From a bacterium (GTDB taxonomy: Bacteria > Cyanobacteriota > Vampirovibrionia > Obscuribacterales > Obscuribacteraceae): DNA of 64,000 nt. The DNA lies in assembly GCA_018062085.1 (NCBI GenBank), contig JAGOSY010000026.1, positions 1 through 64,000 on the forward strand, read 5' to 3'. This document shows, in pieces, positions 18,392 through 27,241 of this stretch. The notes under the pieces are model-generated. The model did no database searches, had not been told where the DNA came from, and worked only from the letters and a program-made list of their open reading frames with translations. Numbering within the stretch: position 1 is the first letter of the stretch; the number at the start of each line of letters is the position of its first letter. A program made the translations under genes and the position numbers.

Positions 18392-18464
18392 TCGATAAAT
18401 TGAGTGCTAGATGATTTGCTTGTCAGCATTACTCGATGCTACTAAGTCGCATGACAAAACTAAG

Positions 18465-18488
18465 TTGCAAAGAAGGCTTGCAAAGAAG
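18465..18488. repeat. Tandem 11-bp direct repeat upstream of the SPFH gene
   Basis: TTGCAAAGAAG occurs at 18465-18475 and again at 18478-18488, separated by 2 bp (13-bp period). It lies about 65-85 bp before the prohibitin-like gene. Closely spaced direct repeats of this size can be activator sites, but none is known for this sequence. Confidence 0.5.
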
Positions 18489-18551
18489 ATTTGATTGCTC
18501 CAAAGCGCCTATACTAACTCAGTTATAGTTGCGAATCATCTGGGGTGCGCC

Positions 18552-19385
18552 ATGAGATTTAAGTCCCTGGTTTTGTTAATGGTCATGTCTAACATGTTGT
18601 CGGCATGTACTGTTATCCAACCGGGAGAAAGAGCAGTTAAGGTCAGTCTTGGCACGATGGATCGAAATCTTCTCAACCCCGGTATGCAAACTTACTTTCC
18701 TTTGACTGACTCAATCCATACCTATTCAGTCAAGCAGGAAAATGCCACAGGCCAATGTGAACCGCTCACAGCAGATCAACAACCCATCAGCATAACTTTC
18801 AATGTGCTCTATCGTATTCCTGAAGGACAGGTATTAATACTCTACGAGAAGTACGCCGGTAACCCTTACGAAAGATTGGTTGCGCCTCAGATTCAAGAAG
18901 CCTTCCGCCAGGTAGTTTCTGGATACAAAGCAGATAGTGCAACGAAAAATGTCAATATTATTAAAAATTTGGTACTAGGTATGGTGCGAGAGAACGTCAA
19001 GGGTCTTGTTGAGGTAGTAGATATTCCTATCACTCACGTTGGCTTGCCTGAGGTCTTGCAGCAGGCTATTGCCCAGAAACAAGTTATGGAACAACAGGCG
19101 CAGCAGAAGTCGTACGAGTTAGATAAGGCTAGAAAAGAAGCAGAAATTACAATTGCCAATGCTGAAGCGCAGGCTAGATCGATTCAATTGCAAAGCCTCG
19201 CCTTGCAGAAGTCGCCAGCCTTGATTGAGTATGAACGGGTTAAAAAATGGGATGGCCAATTGCCGACGACAATGATTATCGGTGGCGGCAGTTCAGGAGG
19301 TTCCGGAGGCTGGGGTTCTCTCATTCAGATGAGAGACATTCCTCGTGAGAGGCCGGTTAAGGAAAACTCGCGTGCAAAGGATTAA
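18552..19385 (+). CDS. Prohibitin-like (SPFH/Band 7) lipoprotein
   Basis: A 277-residue protein starting at ATG 18552, with GGGG a few bases upstream. It has a lipoprotein signal with lipobox MLSAC, an SPFH domain (VIQPGERAVKV through about residue 180), a helical KARKEAEITIANAEAQA coiled-coil region typical of prohibitin/HflC, and a Gly/Ser-rich tail. Most bacterial SPFH proteins use a transmembrane helix; a lipobox is unusual and would place this one on the outer face of a membrane. It forms an operon with the next two genes (gaps of 9 and 18 nt). Confidence 0.87.
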   Translation: MRFKSLVLLMVMSNMLSACTVIQPGERAVKVSLGTMDRNLLNPGMQTYFPLTDSIHTYSVKQENATGQCEPLTADQQPISITFNVLYRIPEGQVLILYEKYAGNPYERLVAPQIQEAFRQVVSGYKADSATKNVNIIKNLVLGMVRENVKGLVEVVDIPITHVGLPEVLQQAIAQKQVMEQQAQQKSYELDKARKEAEITIANAEAQARSIQLQSLALQKSPALIEYERVKKWDGQLPTTMIIGGGSSGGSGGWGSLIQMRDIPRERPVKENSRAKD

Positions 19386-19394
19386 TCAATCGAT

Positions 19395-19667
19395 ATGGTA
19401 GCTTTTGAAGTATTCCTGATATTTGCCTTCGCGCTTTTCATTTTTGCTGGATTTACTGCCGCAGTAAAATCGCTTGTTTCTGACCGCACTGCACGCTTGA
19501 AGGGCCAATATGGAGATCTTGGCGGTGACCACGAGCAGAATTTGAAGAATCGAGTTTTAGCTCTTGAAGATGAGATTCGCGAGCTTAAGGCCCAAATGCT
19601 TGTGATTCAGGAGAGCAGTGAATTTGCCCTGCGCATGATTGAGTCAAAGCGTGACAAAACTTCTTGA
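19395..19667 (+). CDS. Small membrane protein with coiled coil (PspB-like layout)
   Basis: A 90-residue protein with one N-terminal TM helix (about residues 4-26) and a charged heptad-like helix (KNRVLALEDEIRELKAQMLV). The layout resembles PspB of the phage-shock system, and coupling to a prohibitin-like gene 9 nt upstream fits membrane-stress work, but sequence identity to PspB is not evident. It is probably a partner of the SPFH protein. Confidence 0.7.
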   Translation: MVAFEVFLIFAFALFIFAGFTAAVKSLVSDRTARLKGQYGDLGGDHEQNLKNRVLALEDEIRELKAQMLVIQESSEFALRMIESKRDKTS

Positions 19668-19685
19668 GTTACTGAGGTTTGCCAT

Positions 19686-20687
19686 TTGATTCTTTTAGCA
19701 GATTTCTACAAGATTGCTGTATCGACCGCCTTTCTGTTGCTCTATCTATTTCCACTTTGTTTCTCGCCGGCTCTAGCGCAACCTGTCAACTACGCTGAGC
19801 CAATTTTGCGATCGATTGAGCCAGTGACTGATGACCATCCTGTTATTACTGAGCCCTCTCGCCAGGCGAATAAGATGGCTCCCCTTCAGGGCGGTGCGAA
19901 GTACGACGGCCCCATAGAGACGTCAGGAGCTCTGCTAACCGGGCGCGCTGGCAAGGCACCGACACGTACTTACAAAGCATGGCTGGAAGACGCTCATCCT
20001 CAGTTCGTGCTCAGCGCTAATACTATTTCTGCCGACCGCTTGGTTGTGATCACAGACAGATACGACCAAGCCGAACGAACTTTGAAGACTTTAGGCTTGC
20101 CCTGCAAAACCATGGAGAAGAGAGAACTTGACTCTTACGACTTATCTCAAGCGCAGGTATTAGTGATTGATTGTGGTCCAAAAAATCTTTCTTACCAGGC
20201 TGGTATGAAAATCAGAGAATTCGTCTGCAATGGTGGTTATTTGATCACCACTGATTGGATGCTAGATCGCCTTGACCAAAAAATCTTTCCTGGTTACATC
20301 GCCTGGAATGGCGCCATGAACACACAGAAGCTATATGATGCTGTGATTGTTGGTAAACACCCGGTGCTATTTAGGCATGCTGTCACCCGTGCCAATTGGA
20401 AGATGGATATTCATTGCCATCTCATTCGCGTCATCAACAAAGAGTTGGTGAAAGTGCTGGCAGTAAGCCCGACATTGGCAAAAGATGACCCTGATGGTCA
20501 GGGCGTCCTGGCAGTTGTTTTTCCTTTTGAAAAAGGTTATGTCATGCACATGACCGCGCATTTTGATCGCAGCCAGTCAGCTAGCGGTGACCAGATTGAC
20601 GACCCCGCCCCAGTGATTGGCATTGGCTTGAGGCAGGCCATTGCCATCAATTTTGTGGTGGCTGGTTTGTCTGGTACAAAGCTCTAG
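19686..20687 (+). CDS. Secreted orphan-family protein, paralogue of 4520-5443
   Basis: A 333-residue exported protein starting at TTG 19686. The signal peptide ends near ALA-QP. It shares with the 4520 protein AWL-DAHP, VLVIDCG, GGYLITTDWMLDR, FPGYIAWN, LAVVFPFEKGYVMHM and DDPAPVIGIGLRQA. The longer N-terminal region before AWL is variable. It is the third gene of the SPFH operon, 18 nt after the small coiled-coil gene, so this copy probably acts at the envelope with the prohibitin-like protein. Function unknown. Confidence 0.78.
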   Translation: MILLADFYKIAVSTAFLLLYLFPLCFSPALAQPVNYAEPILRSIEPVTDDHPVITEPSRQANKMAPLQGGAKYDGPIETSGALLTGRAGKAPTRTYKAWLEDAHPQFVLSANTISADRLVVITDRYDQAERTLKTLGLPCKTMEKRELDSYDLSQAQVLVIDCGPKNLSYQAGMKIREFVCNGGYLITTDWMLDRLDQKIFPGYIAWNGAMNTQKLYDAVIVGKHPVLFRHAVTRANWKMDIHCHLIRVINKELVKVLAVSPTLAKDDPDGQGVLAVVFPFEKGYVMHMTAHFDRSQSASGDQIDDPAPVIGIGLRQAIAINFVVAGLSGTKL

Positions 20688-20824
20688 GGAATCAGGATGC
20701 AGTCGGTCTGGAGAATAGCGGAATCTATTTGAGAGGCAAGGGTAAGGGGTCGCAAAGACTTCTGAATTTGAATGATCTCTAAGGCTTCTGGCTTGCGATA
20801 ATAACTCTAACGATTTCAGACGGA

Positions 20825-22702
20825 TTGTGCAAAGTGTTGAACCTGAGTAGAGACGTGTTCGGATTGAGCTTGGCCATTGAGCGGTTGCTAAAATGCTCGG
20901 CAGTCAAGTTATTGCATGTGGTGTTGATTACAGGACTTATTGTCACTCCCGCTCAAGCCTCCGGTCCTGTCACTCAATCCCAGGCGCCATTTCGAGACAA
21001 ATGGGCGGTTGTAGTTGGAGTCAGTAGATACCTGAACCATTCACTGGACACGCATTATGGCGCCAAAGATGCATCAGATTTCGCCCGGTTCCTGGTTGAG
21101 AAGGGCAATTTTGCACCCGATCACATTCTTTTGCTTACCGATGAGAAAGCATCAAGCAAGAATATAACGGATGCTATAGGGGATCGCTGGTTACCCTCTC
21201 GTGCACAACCAGATGATCTTGTAGTGTTCTTCGCTTCCTCTCACGCACGAGCGGATGAGTATTCGCCCGGTGATGGCTTCCTTTTCGCCTGTGATACGGA
21301 TCCTGACAAGCTGTACGCTAGTGGCGTAAAGTTTGGGGACATTATCCGAATTTTTAGTATGAGAGTACATTGCAAGCAAGCCGTTCTATTTCTGGATGGT
21401 GCAAGCAGCGATATGGTGACACCAGCCGGAGCGGGGCAGATTATTGTCAGTTCCAATGCGAAAGCCCAGCAAGCCTGGGAATCGCGTCGCTACGCAAACG
21501 GTGTATTTACACGACAGTTAATTACCGCGCTGCAAGCCGGGGGAGCAAAAACAAGATTGAGTGATGCCTTCCAGACTCTTAAGCAGCAAGTGGAAGCTGA
21601 AGTGAGATCAGACTTTAAAGTCGCTCAAACACCGGTGATGATCAGTCGTGGCTCCAGTGCTGAGCTGGTATTGACGTCGGCTCCGCTGCAAGCTGTTTCA
21701 ACAAGTCAGGGCGGTGAAAAGGCAAGCCTCAATGTCCAGACTGCTAAGGCTCCACCATTACAGCAGCCGCCAATTAGGAAGCAGACTCTTGAAACAAGGT
21801 CGAGTGAGTCTGTAAAAATTCCTGCCAAGACTCAGCCAATTGTTGTAAAAGAGCTCACTGCTACGCCAATTGCTCCGAGTACTAACCTGTCCGTAAAAGA
21901 AGATACTGCGACGCCGGACACACCAGTTCGTGACAAGTGGGCTCTGGTGATCGGGATAAGCAAGTTCAACAATCCAGAGTACAATCTCAAATTTGCAGAC
22001 AAAGACGCTCGTGACTTTTATGACTTTCTTATCAATGTTGAGAAGTTTCAGCCGGATCACATCAAACTATTGCTTAATGAAGAGGCAACTAGGGCGAATA
22101 TTATGAGCGCCTTTGGCAGTAAGTGGTTGCCCTCTGTGGTTGAACCCGGCGACTTGGTTGTGATCTACATTTCTACCCATGGCACACCGGCTGATGTAGA
22201 TAGGGGGCACAGAAATTACATAGTTGCATGTGATACCGATGCCGGTGATCTCTATCCGACCGGGGTAAATATGGACGAAATCTATGCGCGGATTAAAGAG
22301 GGCGTGCAAAGCGAAAGAGTGCTGATTGTTCTGGATACCTGTTACAGCGGCGCTGGTGTGCCTGGTGGTAAGGGTCTTGTGCGGTACAAGAATTTTGACT
22401 TGAATCAGGTGCCCCTGGGCAAGGGGCATTTGATCATTAGCTCCAGCAGCAACAATCAGAGATCTTGGGAGAGTAAATCAGGGACTAATAGTGTATTTAC
22501 GCGGCACTTGATAGACGCTCTCAAAGCCAGTGATGGTAAAGTTGACGTAGTCAGTGCCTTCAACAAGCTCAAGGGTGCCGTTCAGTGGGAAGTGAAGCGG
22601 GATCGGGGTGAAGAGCAGGTGCCAGTGCTCGGCGGCAACTGGAGCGGCAGGCAACTGATTCTCTCGGTTCCCGCGCAGAGCCCGCGGAGCATGAAAGACT
22701 GA
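20825..22702 (+). CDS. Secreted tandem caspase-like (C14) protein with one inactive domain
   Basis: Up to 625 residues from TTG 20825; GTG 20834 or TTG 20885 are possible starts. A signal peptide (to about residue 46) precedes two homologous caspase/metacaspase p20-like domains, about 55-285 and 367-620, joined by a Pro/Thr linker. The second has the full dyad: H452 in ISTHGT and C506 in LDTCYSG. In the first, H140 is kept (SSHAR), but the Cys motif reads LDGASSD, with A193 where the Cys should be. The first is therefore a pseudo-caspase, perhaps regulatory. Family members cleave after Arg/Lys or Asp; the substrate here is unknown. Confidence 0.88.
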   Translation: MCKVLNLSRDVFGLSLAIERLLKCSAVKLLHVVLITGLIVTPAQASGPVTQSQAPFRDKWAVVVGVSRYLNHSLDTHYGAKDASDFARFLVEKGNFAPDHILLLTDEKASSKNITDAIGDRWLPSRAQPDDLVVFFASSHARADEYSPGDGFLFACDTDPDKLYASGVKFGDIIRIFSMRVHCKQAVLFLDGASSDMVTPAGAGQIIVSSNAKAQQAWESRRYANGVFTRQLITALQAGGAKTRLSDAFQTLKQQVEAEVRSDFKVAQTPVMISRGSSAELVLTSAPLQAVSTSQGGEKASLNVQTAKAPPLQQPPIRKQTLETRSSESVKIPAKTQPIVVKELTATPIAPSTNLSVKEDTATPDTPVRDKWALVIGISKFNNPEYNLKFADKDARDFYDFLINVEKFQPDHIKLLLNEEATRANIMSAFGSKWLPSVVEPGDLVVIYISTHGTPADVDRGHRNYIVACDTDAGDLYPTGVNMDEIYARIKEGVQSERVLIVLDTCYSGAGVPGGKGLVRYKNFDLNQVPLGKGHLIISSSSNNQRSWESKSGTNSVFTRHLIDALKASDGKVDVVSAFNKLKGAVQWEVKRDRGEEQVPVLGGNWSGRQLILSVPAQSPRSMKD

Positions 22703-22880
22703 ACGTTTTTATGAAGAATGCTGTGTTTTGGCACTTTTGTTGTTTTTCAGAACTAAGTTGTCCAGTCTAGGGCAAGTAATAACCTAAGCTTCGCCTTCTA
22801 ACATGTCATCTCTCTGGTAGTCGTTCATGCGCGGGTCACGGTAGTCACAGCAAAATTTGCACCCTCGTTTACTGAAAAAA

Positions 22881-23780
22881 TTAGTAACACTGCGAAATCA
22901 TCCAGCAGTTGCTAAATTGGCGATTTGCAAGATCTTCAGCACGAATCCAAAAGTAAAGCCGGCCTGCATCTCCCCACATCATCTCGGCTTCGTCTTCACT
23001 ATCGATCTGCAATAGTAAATTCCACCTATCTGAAGACTTTTCTAGTTTCTTTGCGCGTGGATCGTTATATCCCGTGGAATCTCCACAATAGAGACCGTTG
23101 GTAACTAGCTCACATTCAAGCTCCATCTCATTTTGAATTGGCTCAGCGTGACCGAGTAAACGATGGTGCCCGCCAATTGCCTCTAGCAGATCATAGTACT
23201 TATCAGTCTCTTCCTCGGACAAGGCAATTCCTTTCAGCTCATATGGCAGTGTAAGCGCAAGCTCAGCAGTAAGCGGGCAAGAAGAATACTCAAGAACAGC
23301 CACTGACTTAGAAAATATTCCAAACAATTTCTTCTCGGTTTTCGCTGGTGGTGGCAGATGCGCCTTAAGATGGTCAATTTCATTTTCAAAGTAGAAAACC
23401 TGGAACCCGCCTTTGTCATTTGGATCGAAGCCCCAAACTTCGTTGTTATAGAAGAAAGAAAGCAGTCCGCAATTCGGAAGTTGCGCGCCTTCAAGTGCTG
23501 GCACGTCGCATAAATTGATCTGGGCGATAAATGAAAGGGGCTTTTCGTCTTTTGTCGGCCAAACAAAATTTTGTGGTGCGTCTGGCTTGCCACCAAGTTT
23601 CGATTGACTAGGCCTAAGCGCCTCAACTGACTTTCTTCCTGGAATTAGTGCGGCAGCTGTCTTTGCCTGCGACAACAATTCATCTTTGAACTGAGTCAGA
23701 CCATGCCTATCTACCAGTGATTCAAGATTCATTCGCATTTGAGAGTTCATCAAAGAAACTTGCTCCTCAGGCTGACTCAC
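22881..23780 (-). CDS. DUF1963 (YwqG-like) protein
   Basis: A 299-residue cytosolic protein. It matches the YwqG/DUF1963 pattern: SKLGGKPDAP and FVWPTKDEKPLSFIAQI early, GLLSFFYN, the central HRLLGHAEPIQNEME, and WNLLLQIDSE-MMWGDAGRLYFWI at the C-terminus. No biochemical role is established, though the family often sits near polymorphic toxin or immunity loci. GTG 23780 abuts the stop of the upstream secreted-protein gene (0 nt gap), so translation is coupled; ATG 23750 is an alternative start. Confidence 0.88.
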   Translation of the reverse strand: MSQPEEQVSLMNSQMRMNLESLVDRHGLTQFKDELLSQAKTAAALIPGRKSVEALRPSQSKLGGKPDAPQNFVWPTKDEKPLSFIAQINLCDVPALEGAQLPNCGLLSFFYNNEVWGFDPNDKGGFQVFYFENEIDHLKAHLPPPAKTEKKLFGIFSKSVAVLEYSSCPLTAELALTLPYELKGIALSEEETDKYYDLLEAIGGHHRLLGHAEPIQNEMELECELVTNGLYCGDSTGYNDPRAKKLEKSSDRWNLLLQIDSEDEAEMMWGDAGRLYFWIRAEDLANRQFSNCWMISQCY

Positions 23781-24584
23781 TCATTTGTTAGATCTATTGG
23801 ACCTGTCAGAGCTAAAATAGTTGTTTAAATCAGATGCTTCCAGTGAGTCACCTCTCTCCGCGAAATAGAGAGAACCAAGATCTTTTACTTGTCGGTAACC
23901 TTGAGGCAAGGCAAAGTTTATGGAACCTATTGTTTTTGTCTCGCATGACACAGGGGTCATCATTGTTCCAAATACTCCTGCCTGCAATTGCTTGACCTTA
24001 ATTGGTAGTCCATATTGGCTAGGTACGCAAAAGAATTTGCAGACATAGTCAATTGTCTCTTTTGCGCATGGTGGTTTTGGTATTGACCAAAATTCTATGC
24101 TAGGACCGGCTTTGCTGTCGTCCTTTGAGCTGTAACCTCGATAGTGCACACAGGTCTGGTTTGCCAGTCTTTCTTCGCCTAGGTTAGTCACTCGCACAAT
24201 CGAAATACGATCAATTCCGTTGCGCTTTCTATTAACCCAATCATTAGTTGCCGTATTTAAGTAGCAACTATCCTCAGGGTGCACCAACTGAACCTGCTCA
24301 GGTTTGCACGAATTCCAAATAGAAGAGCCGGTAAAACACTTAATCACTACTTTCTTAGGAGCAATGAGGAAAGTGACATTGCCAAACATACTGGTCTTGG
24401 CCTTTAACTCAATAAAACTTTCGGGTTTAGTTGTTTTTTTGACCGGTGGTGCAGCCGATGATGGAAAGGAAAATGAAAGACAAAGCATTAGAGAGAGAAG
24501 CCCAAGTGCCGAGCCAGCCAGAGATCGTACAGGCTCGAATGATCCGCGCTGTGCTTGCTTGACAAAAAGATGCTTCGAATTCAT
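23781..24584 (-). CDS. Secreted hypothetical protein
   Basis: A 267-residue protein with a positively charged N-terminus and a hydrophobic signal core ending at SSAA-PP (about residue 46). The mature part is beta-rich with six or more cysteines (KCFTGSSIWNSCK, TCVHYRGYSS, CKFFCVPSQYGLP), consistent with a disulphide-stabilised periplasmic protein. GYSS-KAGPSIEFW and PSQYGLPIKVK recall LolA/LolB-like or DUF4412-type lipid-binding barrels, but this is weak. It is followed without gap by the DUF1963 gene. Confidence 0.7.
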   Translation of the reverse strand: MNSKHLFVKQAQRGSFEPVRSLAGSALGLLSLMLCLSFSFPSSAAPPVKKTTKPESFIELKAKTSMFGNVTFLIAPKKVVIKCFTGSSIWNSCKPEQVQLVHPEDSCYLNTATNDWVNRKRNGIDRISIVRVTNLGEERLANQTCVHYRGYSSKDDSKAGPSIEFWSIPKPPCAKETIDYVCKFFCVPSQYGLPIKVKQLQAGVFGTMMTPVSCETKTIGSINFALPQGYRQVKDLGSLYFAERGDSLEASDLNNYFSSDRSNRSNK

Positions 24585-24629
24585 TGCCCCCTACCTGAAA
24601 CTCTACTCGCACTTATACTTGTGCTTCGA

Positions 24630-25034
24630 TTAGTCAAACTTAGGTTTAAATTGCTCGTCTACCGGAATTTGATAGCCGTTGGCTAGTCGATTCGTTTCAT
24701 TAGCCAGACCCACTACCGCCAAGAGCTCTGCATACATTTCATCGCTCATACCTTTGGCTCTGGCTGCAGCAGTGTGAGAGTGAATGCAATACTCACAATT
24801 ATTAGTCACGCTCACCGCAACATAGATCATTTCCTTAGTGAGTGGATCTAATGCCCCTGGTGCCATTACTTGTTTGACGTTAGACCAGATTCTTTGCAAA
24901 GTAGATGGTGAACTGGCTAAGACCTTCCAGAAATTGTTAATCCAGGTAGATTTGCGAGCAGTTTTAATCTCGTCAAAAATTAGCTGAACTTCAGCAGATG
25001 CCGCACCGTCCTCGACCATCTTTACCATGACCAT
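24630..25034 (-). CDS. Carboxymuconolactone decarboxylase/AhpD-family protein
   Basis: A 134-residue all-helical protein with the AhpD-like redox motif NNCEYCIHSHTAAA, where the CxxC and following His support alkylhydroperoxidase activity. Start ATG 25034 is preferred, since AGGAG lies 8 nt upstream; the GTG at 25043 would overlap that ribosome-binding site. It probably reduces peroxides or acts in stress defence. It is a single gene, upstream of the divergent zinc-ribbon DUF1963 gene. Confidence 0.9.
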   Translation of the reverse strand: MVMVKMVEDGAASAEVQLIFDEIKTARKSTWINNFWKVLASSPSTLQRIWSNVKQVMAPGALDPLTKEMIYVAVSVTNNCEYCIHSHTAAARAKGMSDEMYAELLAVVGLANETNRLANGYQIPVDEQFKPKFD

Positions 25035-25235
25035 GGGTATCACTCCTTTTTGCCAGCAGTAGAATAGCAGAGTGCCTGGCGTTGTCGCTAGAAGTGGAAC
25101 CAGAATAATTAGCCTGATTTGCCTTCAATCGAACTTGTTATTCTTAGATGGACCATATCGCCACCCCCATTTCGGTATGGGACACTGTAATATTCAGTAC
25201 ACTCACCAAAAACTAATCGAAGACCCTGAAGAAGA

Positions 25236-26330
25236 ATGATTGACGCACTGCTGGATATTTACAAAACCTATCGCCCTGAAGCGGCTGTTGCCCAACAGCG
25301 CAATGAACAACTGCAATCACTGAACAGTGAACAATTTGCTCATCTGGAAAAAGTTTTGATGCAGCACATTTGTTCAGGAGATGAAGCCCGAATAGCAATT
25401 GCTGAAGATGTAGTATCTGACCTGGTGATGCAGACTAGCTACAGCGTCGACATTTTACTAAAAGCGATGCTTCAAGCCAGATACTCACCACTTGATCATT
25501 TATTCAGAGCAGCAGGGCCGCAAACTGAAAACGAACTGTTCGCCATGTTGAAAAAAAATAGCAAACCTGAGTTGGTCGTGCGATCCCTAGCCTGGATTGA
25601 CAGTGAAAATGTTACTGCTCGATTCACTGATTGGCAGCGCGAACAGACAATAGCACTACTGGACTTCTACATGTTCAATGCCGGCTGGGAACTTGACGCA
25701 AACTACCAGAAGCGCTGGCTGTATTCAAAATCGTGTTTTGGCTTAAAAGCTGCATCTAAGCAAACTGAGAGATCGGACCCAGCGAGCTTGTCCAGTAAAA
25801 ACGAGAAATGCCGCTGGTGTGATAGGCCTCTGTTCACACTTACAGACTTTCCAACAGTATATTTAGAAAATATCTTCAGCCTAAAAAGTCCAGTACCCAT
25901 TCTTTCGATTCCTTTTTGCATGTACTGCACACTTTTCGAACCTGTGCCCATGTGCCTCAAGCCTAGTAGCGACGGCCGTGATGGCCTGGTTGATTTCAGC
26001 CCGCACATTGATGCAGACAAAAACATCGAACAACCTAAATACAAATTAGAAACAAGTGGTGGCATTTTGCACTTGCAGATTGCCGATGGTATGAGAGATG
26101 CTTTCTCGGCCGTAGATAGTGGCCGTAGCTATAATATTTCGCAAATAGGAGGCTTTCCCACCTGGCCTCAAGATGCAAATTATCCACATTGTGTAGAATG
26201 CGGGCAGACAATGCTATTTTTCATGCAGTTTGAATCAATGGATTTCCCTTTGTTGCAATACGAAGGTGTCTACCATCTTTTTGTCTGCCAACGCTGTCCA
26301 GCTGAATTTGCAGTAGAGCAAAGCAATTAG
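25236..26330 (+). CDS. DUF1963-like protein with four CxxC zinc-binding pairs
   Basis: A 364-residue protein. The N-terminal half (1-180) is helical and not recognised. CRWC and CMYC in the middle suggest one zinc-binding module. The C-terminal third has the YwqG-like block QIGGFPTWPQDANYP followed by CVECGQTMLFFMQFES and CQRC, a pattern seen in DUF1963 proteins with an inserted zinc ribbon. Function unknown. The glutaredoxin gene follows 25 nt downstream, so the two may be cotranscribed. Confidence 0.78.
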   Translation: MIDALLDIYKTYRPEAAVAQQRNEQLQSLNSEQFAHLEKVLMQHICSGDEARIAIAEDVVSDLVMQTSYSVDILLKAMLQARYSPLDHLFRAAGPQTENELFAMLKKNSKPELVVRSLAWIDSENVTARFTDWQREQTIALLDFYMFNAGWELDANYQKRWLYSKSCFGLKAASKQTERSDPASLSSKNEKCRWCDRPLFTLTDFPTVYLENIFSLKSPVPILSIPFCMYCTLFEPVPMCLKPSSDGRDGLVDFSPHIDADKNIEQPKYKLETSGGILHLQIADGMRDAFSAVDSGRSYNISQIGGFPTWPQDANYPHCVECGQTMLFFMQFESMDFPLLQYEGVYHLFVCQRCPAEFAVEQSN

Positions 26331-26355
26331 TATGCTATCGAACCAGGAGAAAATC

Positions 26356-26616
26356 ATGCCTCAGGTAATTGTTTATTCCGGCCCATTCTGCCCGTTCTGC
26401 ACTAAAGCAAAGGCGTTGCTCGACAAAAAAAATGTCGACTACCTCGAATACAACGTCAAGGAAGACGACGAAAAACTAAAAGAGATGCTGGAGCGCTCAG
26501 GCGGCCGCAAAACAATACCTCAAATATTTATCGACGACCGTCACATCGGCGGTTGTGACGATCTCTACGCTCTCGATGGCGCCGGCAAACTAGATGAGCT
26601 GCTCAACCGAACTTAG
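26356..26616 (+). CDS. grxC: Glutaredoxin 3
   Basis: An 86-residue dithiol glutaredoxin. It has the CPFC active site (FCPFCTKA), the glutathione-binding TIPQIFID cis-proline loop and GGCDDLYAL. It reduces protein disulphides and mixed disulphides with glutathione or an equivalent thiol. ATG 26356 has AGGAG at normal distance and gives family length; an in-frame ATG at 26332 would add eight residues without a ribosome-binding site. Confidence 0.95.
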   Translation: MPQVIVYSGPFCPFCTKAKALLDKKNVDYLEYNVKEDDEKLKEMLERSGGRKTIPQIFIDDRHIGGCDDLYALDGAGKLDELLNRT

Positions 26617-26799
26617 AATTGGCTTGGAACTTACAAAGCCACCTAACATCGGAAACAGGCTTCTGCTTGCACACTATTTGCTTCCACTTATTGACTACTG
26701 TAACTCTTTCTTTCTGAAACGCCATATGGAGGCGCTTGAAACCCTCAACAAGTGCCTGGCAGTCTGCGTCACTGCCAAGAAAAGATATGGGCCGTACAG

Positions 26800-27060
26800 C
26801 TAGCCTTGTGGCAAATTCGGACGCGGGCCCCAGTAGCTGCAAGCATTGCATTTCACCATGTTGTCGGCAACAGTCCAGTCGCAGGCCGAAATACAAGTTT
26901 TCGACGACCGAAGCTTCACTTCCACTTCAAACGGCCCTTCGATTAACGTTCTAAAAATTTGTTCGCAGAAAGAACATCTCATTACCTGATAATTGCCCTC
27001 GACACCGAGCACCGGCCCGTAATGCTTGCTGCCGCATAATTTTAAGTCGAAATCGTCCAA
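26800..27060 (-). CDS. Small Cys-rich (zinc-ribbon-like) protein
   Basis: An 86-residue ORF with two CxxC pairs (RCSFCEQIF and KCNACSYWG) about 40 residues apart plus two further cysteines, consistent with a zinc ribbon. ATG 27060 has AGGA 7 nt upstream. No family was recognised. Overlapping frames on both strands are less protein-like. The surrounding region (26617-26799 and 27061-27241) has no other convincing gene and sits next to a decayed glucoamylase gene, so this could also be a relic. Confidence 0.5.
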   Translation of the reverse strand: MDDFDLKLCGSKHYGPVLGVEGNYQVMRCSFCEQIFRTLIEGPFEVEVKLRSSKTCISACDWTVADNMVKCNACSYWGPRPNLPQG

Positions 27061-27241
27061 AGAGCTTTCCTGAGTGCGCTAAAACTGAATTGTATCGGCA
27101 CAGATGAAGTTTGGCTAGCTACGGTGATATAGAGATCTCGGGCCAATCGGCTATTTTTCAGAGTGCTTGTGACAAATTCCTCAGCAGCTTTGCCGAACTT
27201 TGTCGGTTGACCTATACTGAATTCTTTCAAGGTGGGCAGAA

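Noticed and set aside
22784..22893. A minus-strand stretch after the DUF1963 stop reads KRGCKFCCDYRDPRMNDY, superficially like ribosomal protein bS18.
   Set aside because: The frame is closed upstream by TGA, has no start before an internal ATG, and totals under 40 residues. It may be a remnant but cannot be supported as a gene.
25166..25181. CCCAT-TTCGGT-ATGGG hairpin before the 25236 gene.
   Set aside because: The stem is only 5 bp with no T-tract or repeat elsewhere; too weak to call.
26603..26896. 97-codon minus-strand frame between grxC and the zinc-ribbon ORF.
   Set aside because: It overlaps the better-supported 26800-27060 ORF, has no ribosome-binding site and no recognisable pattern.
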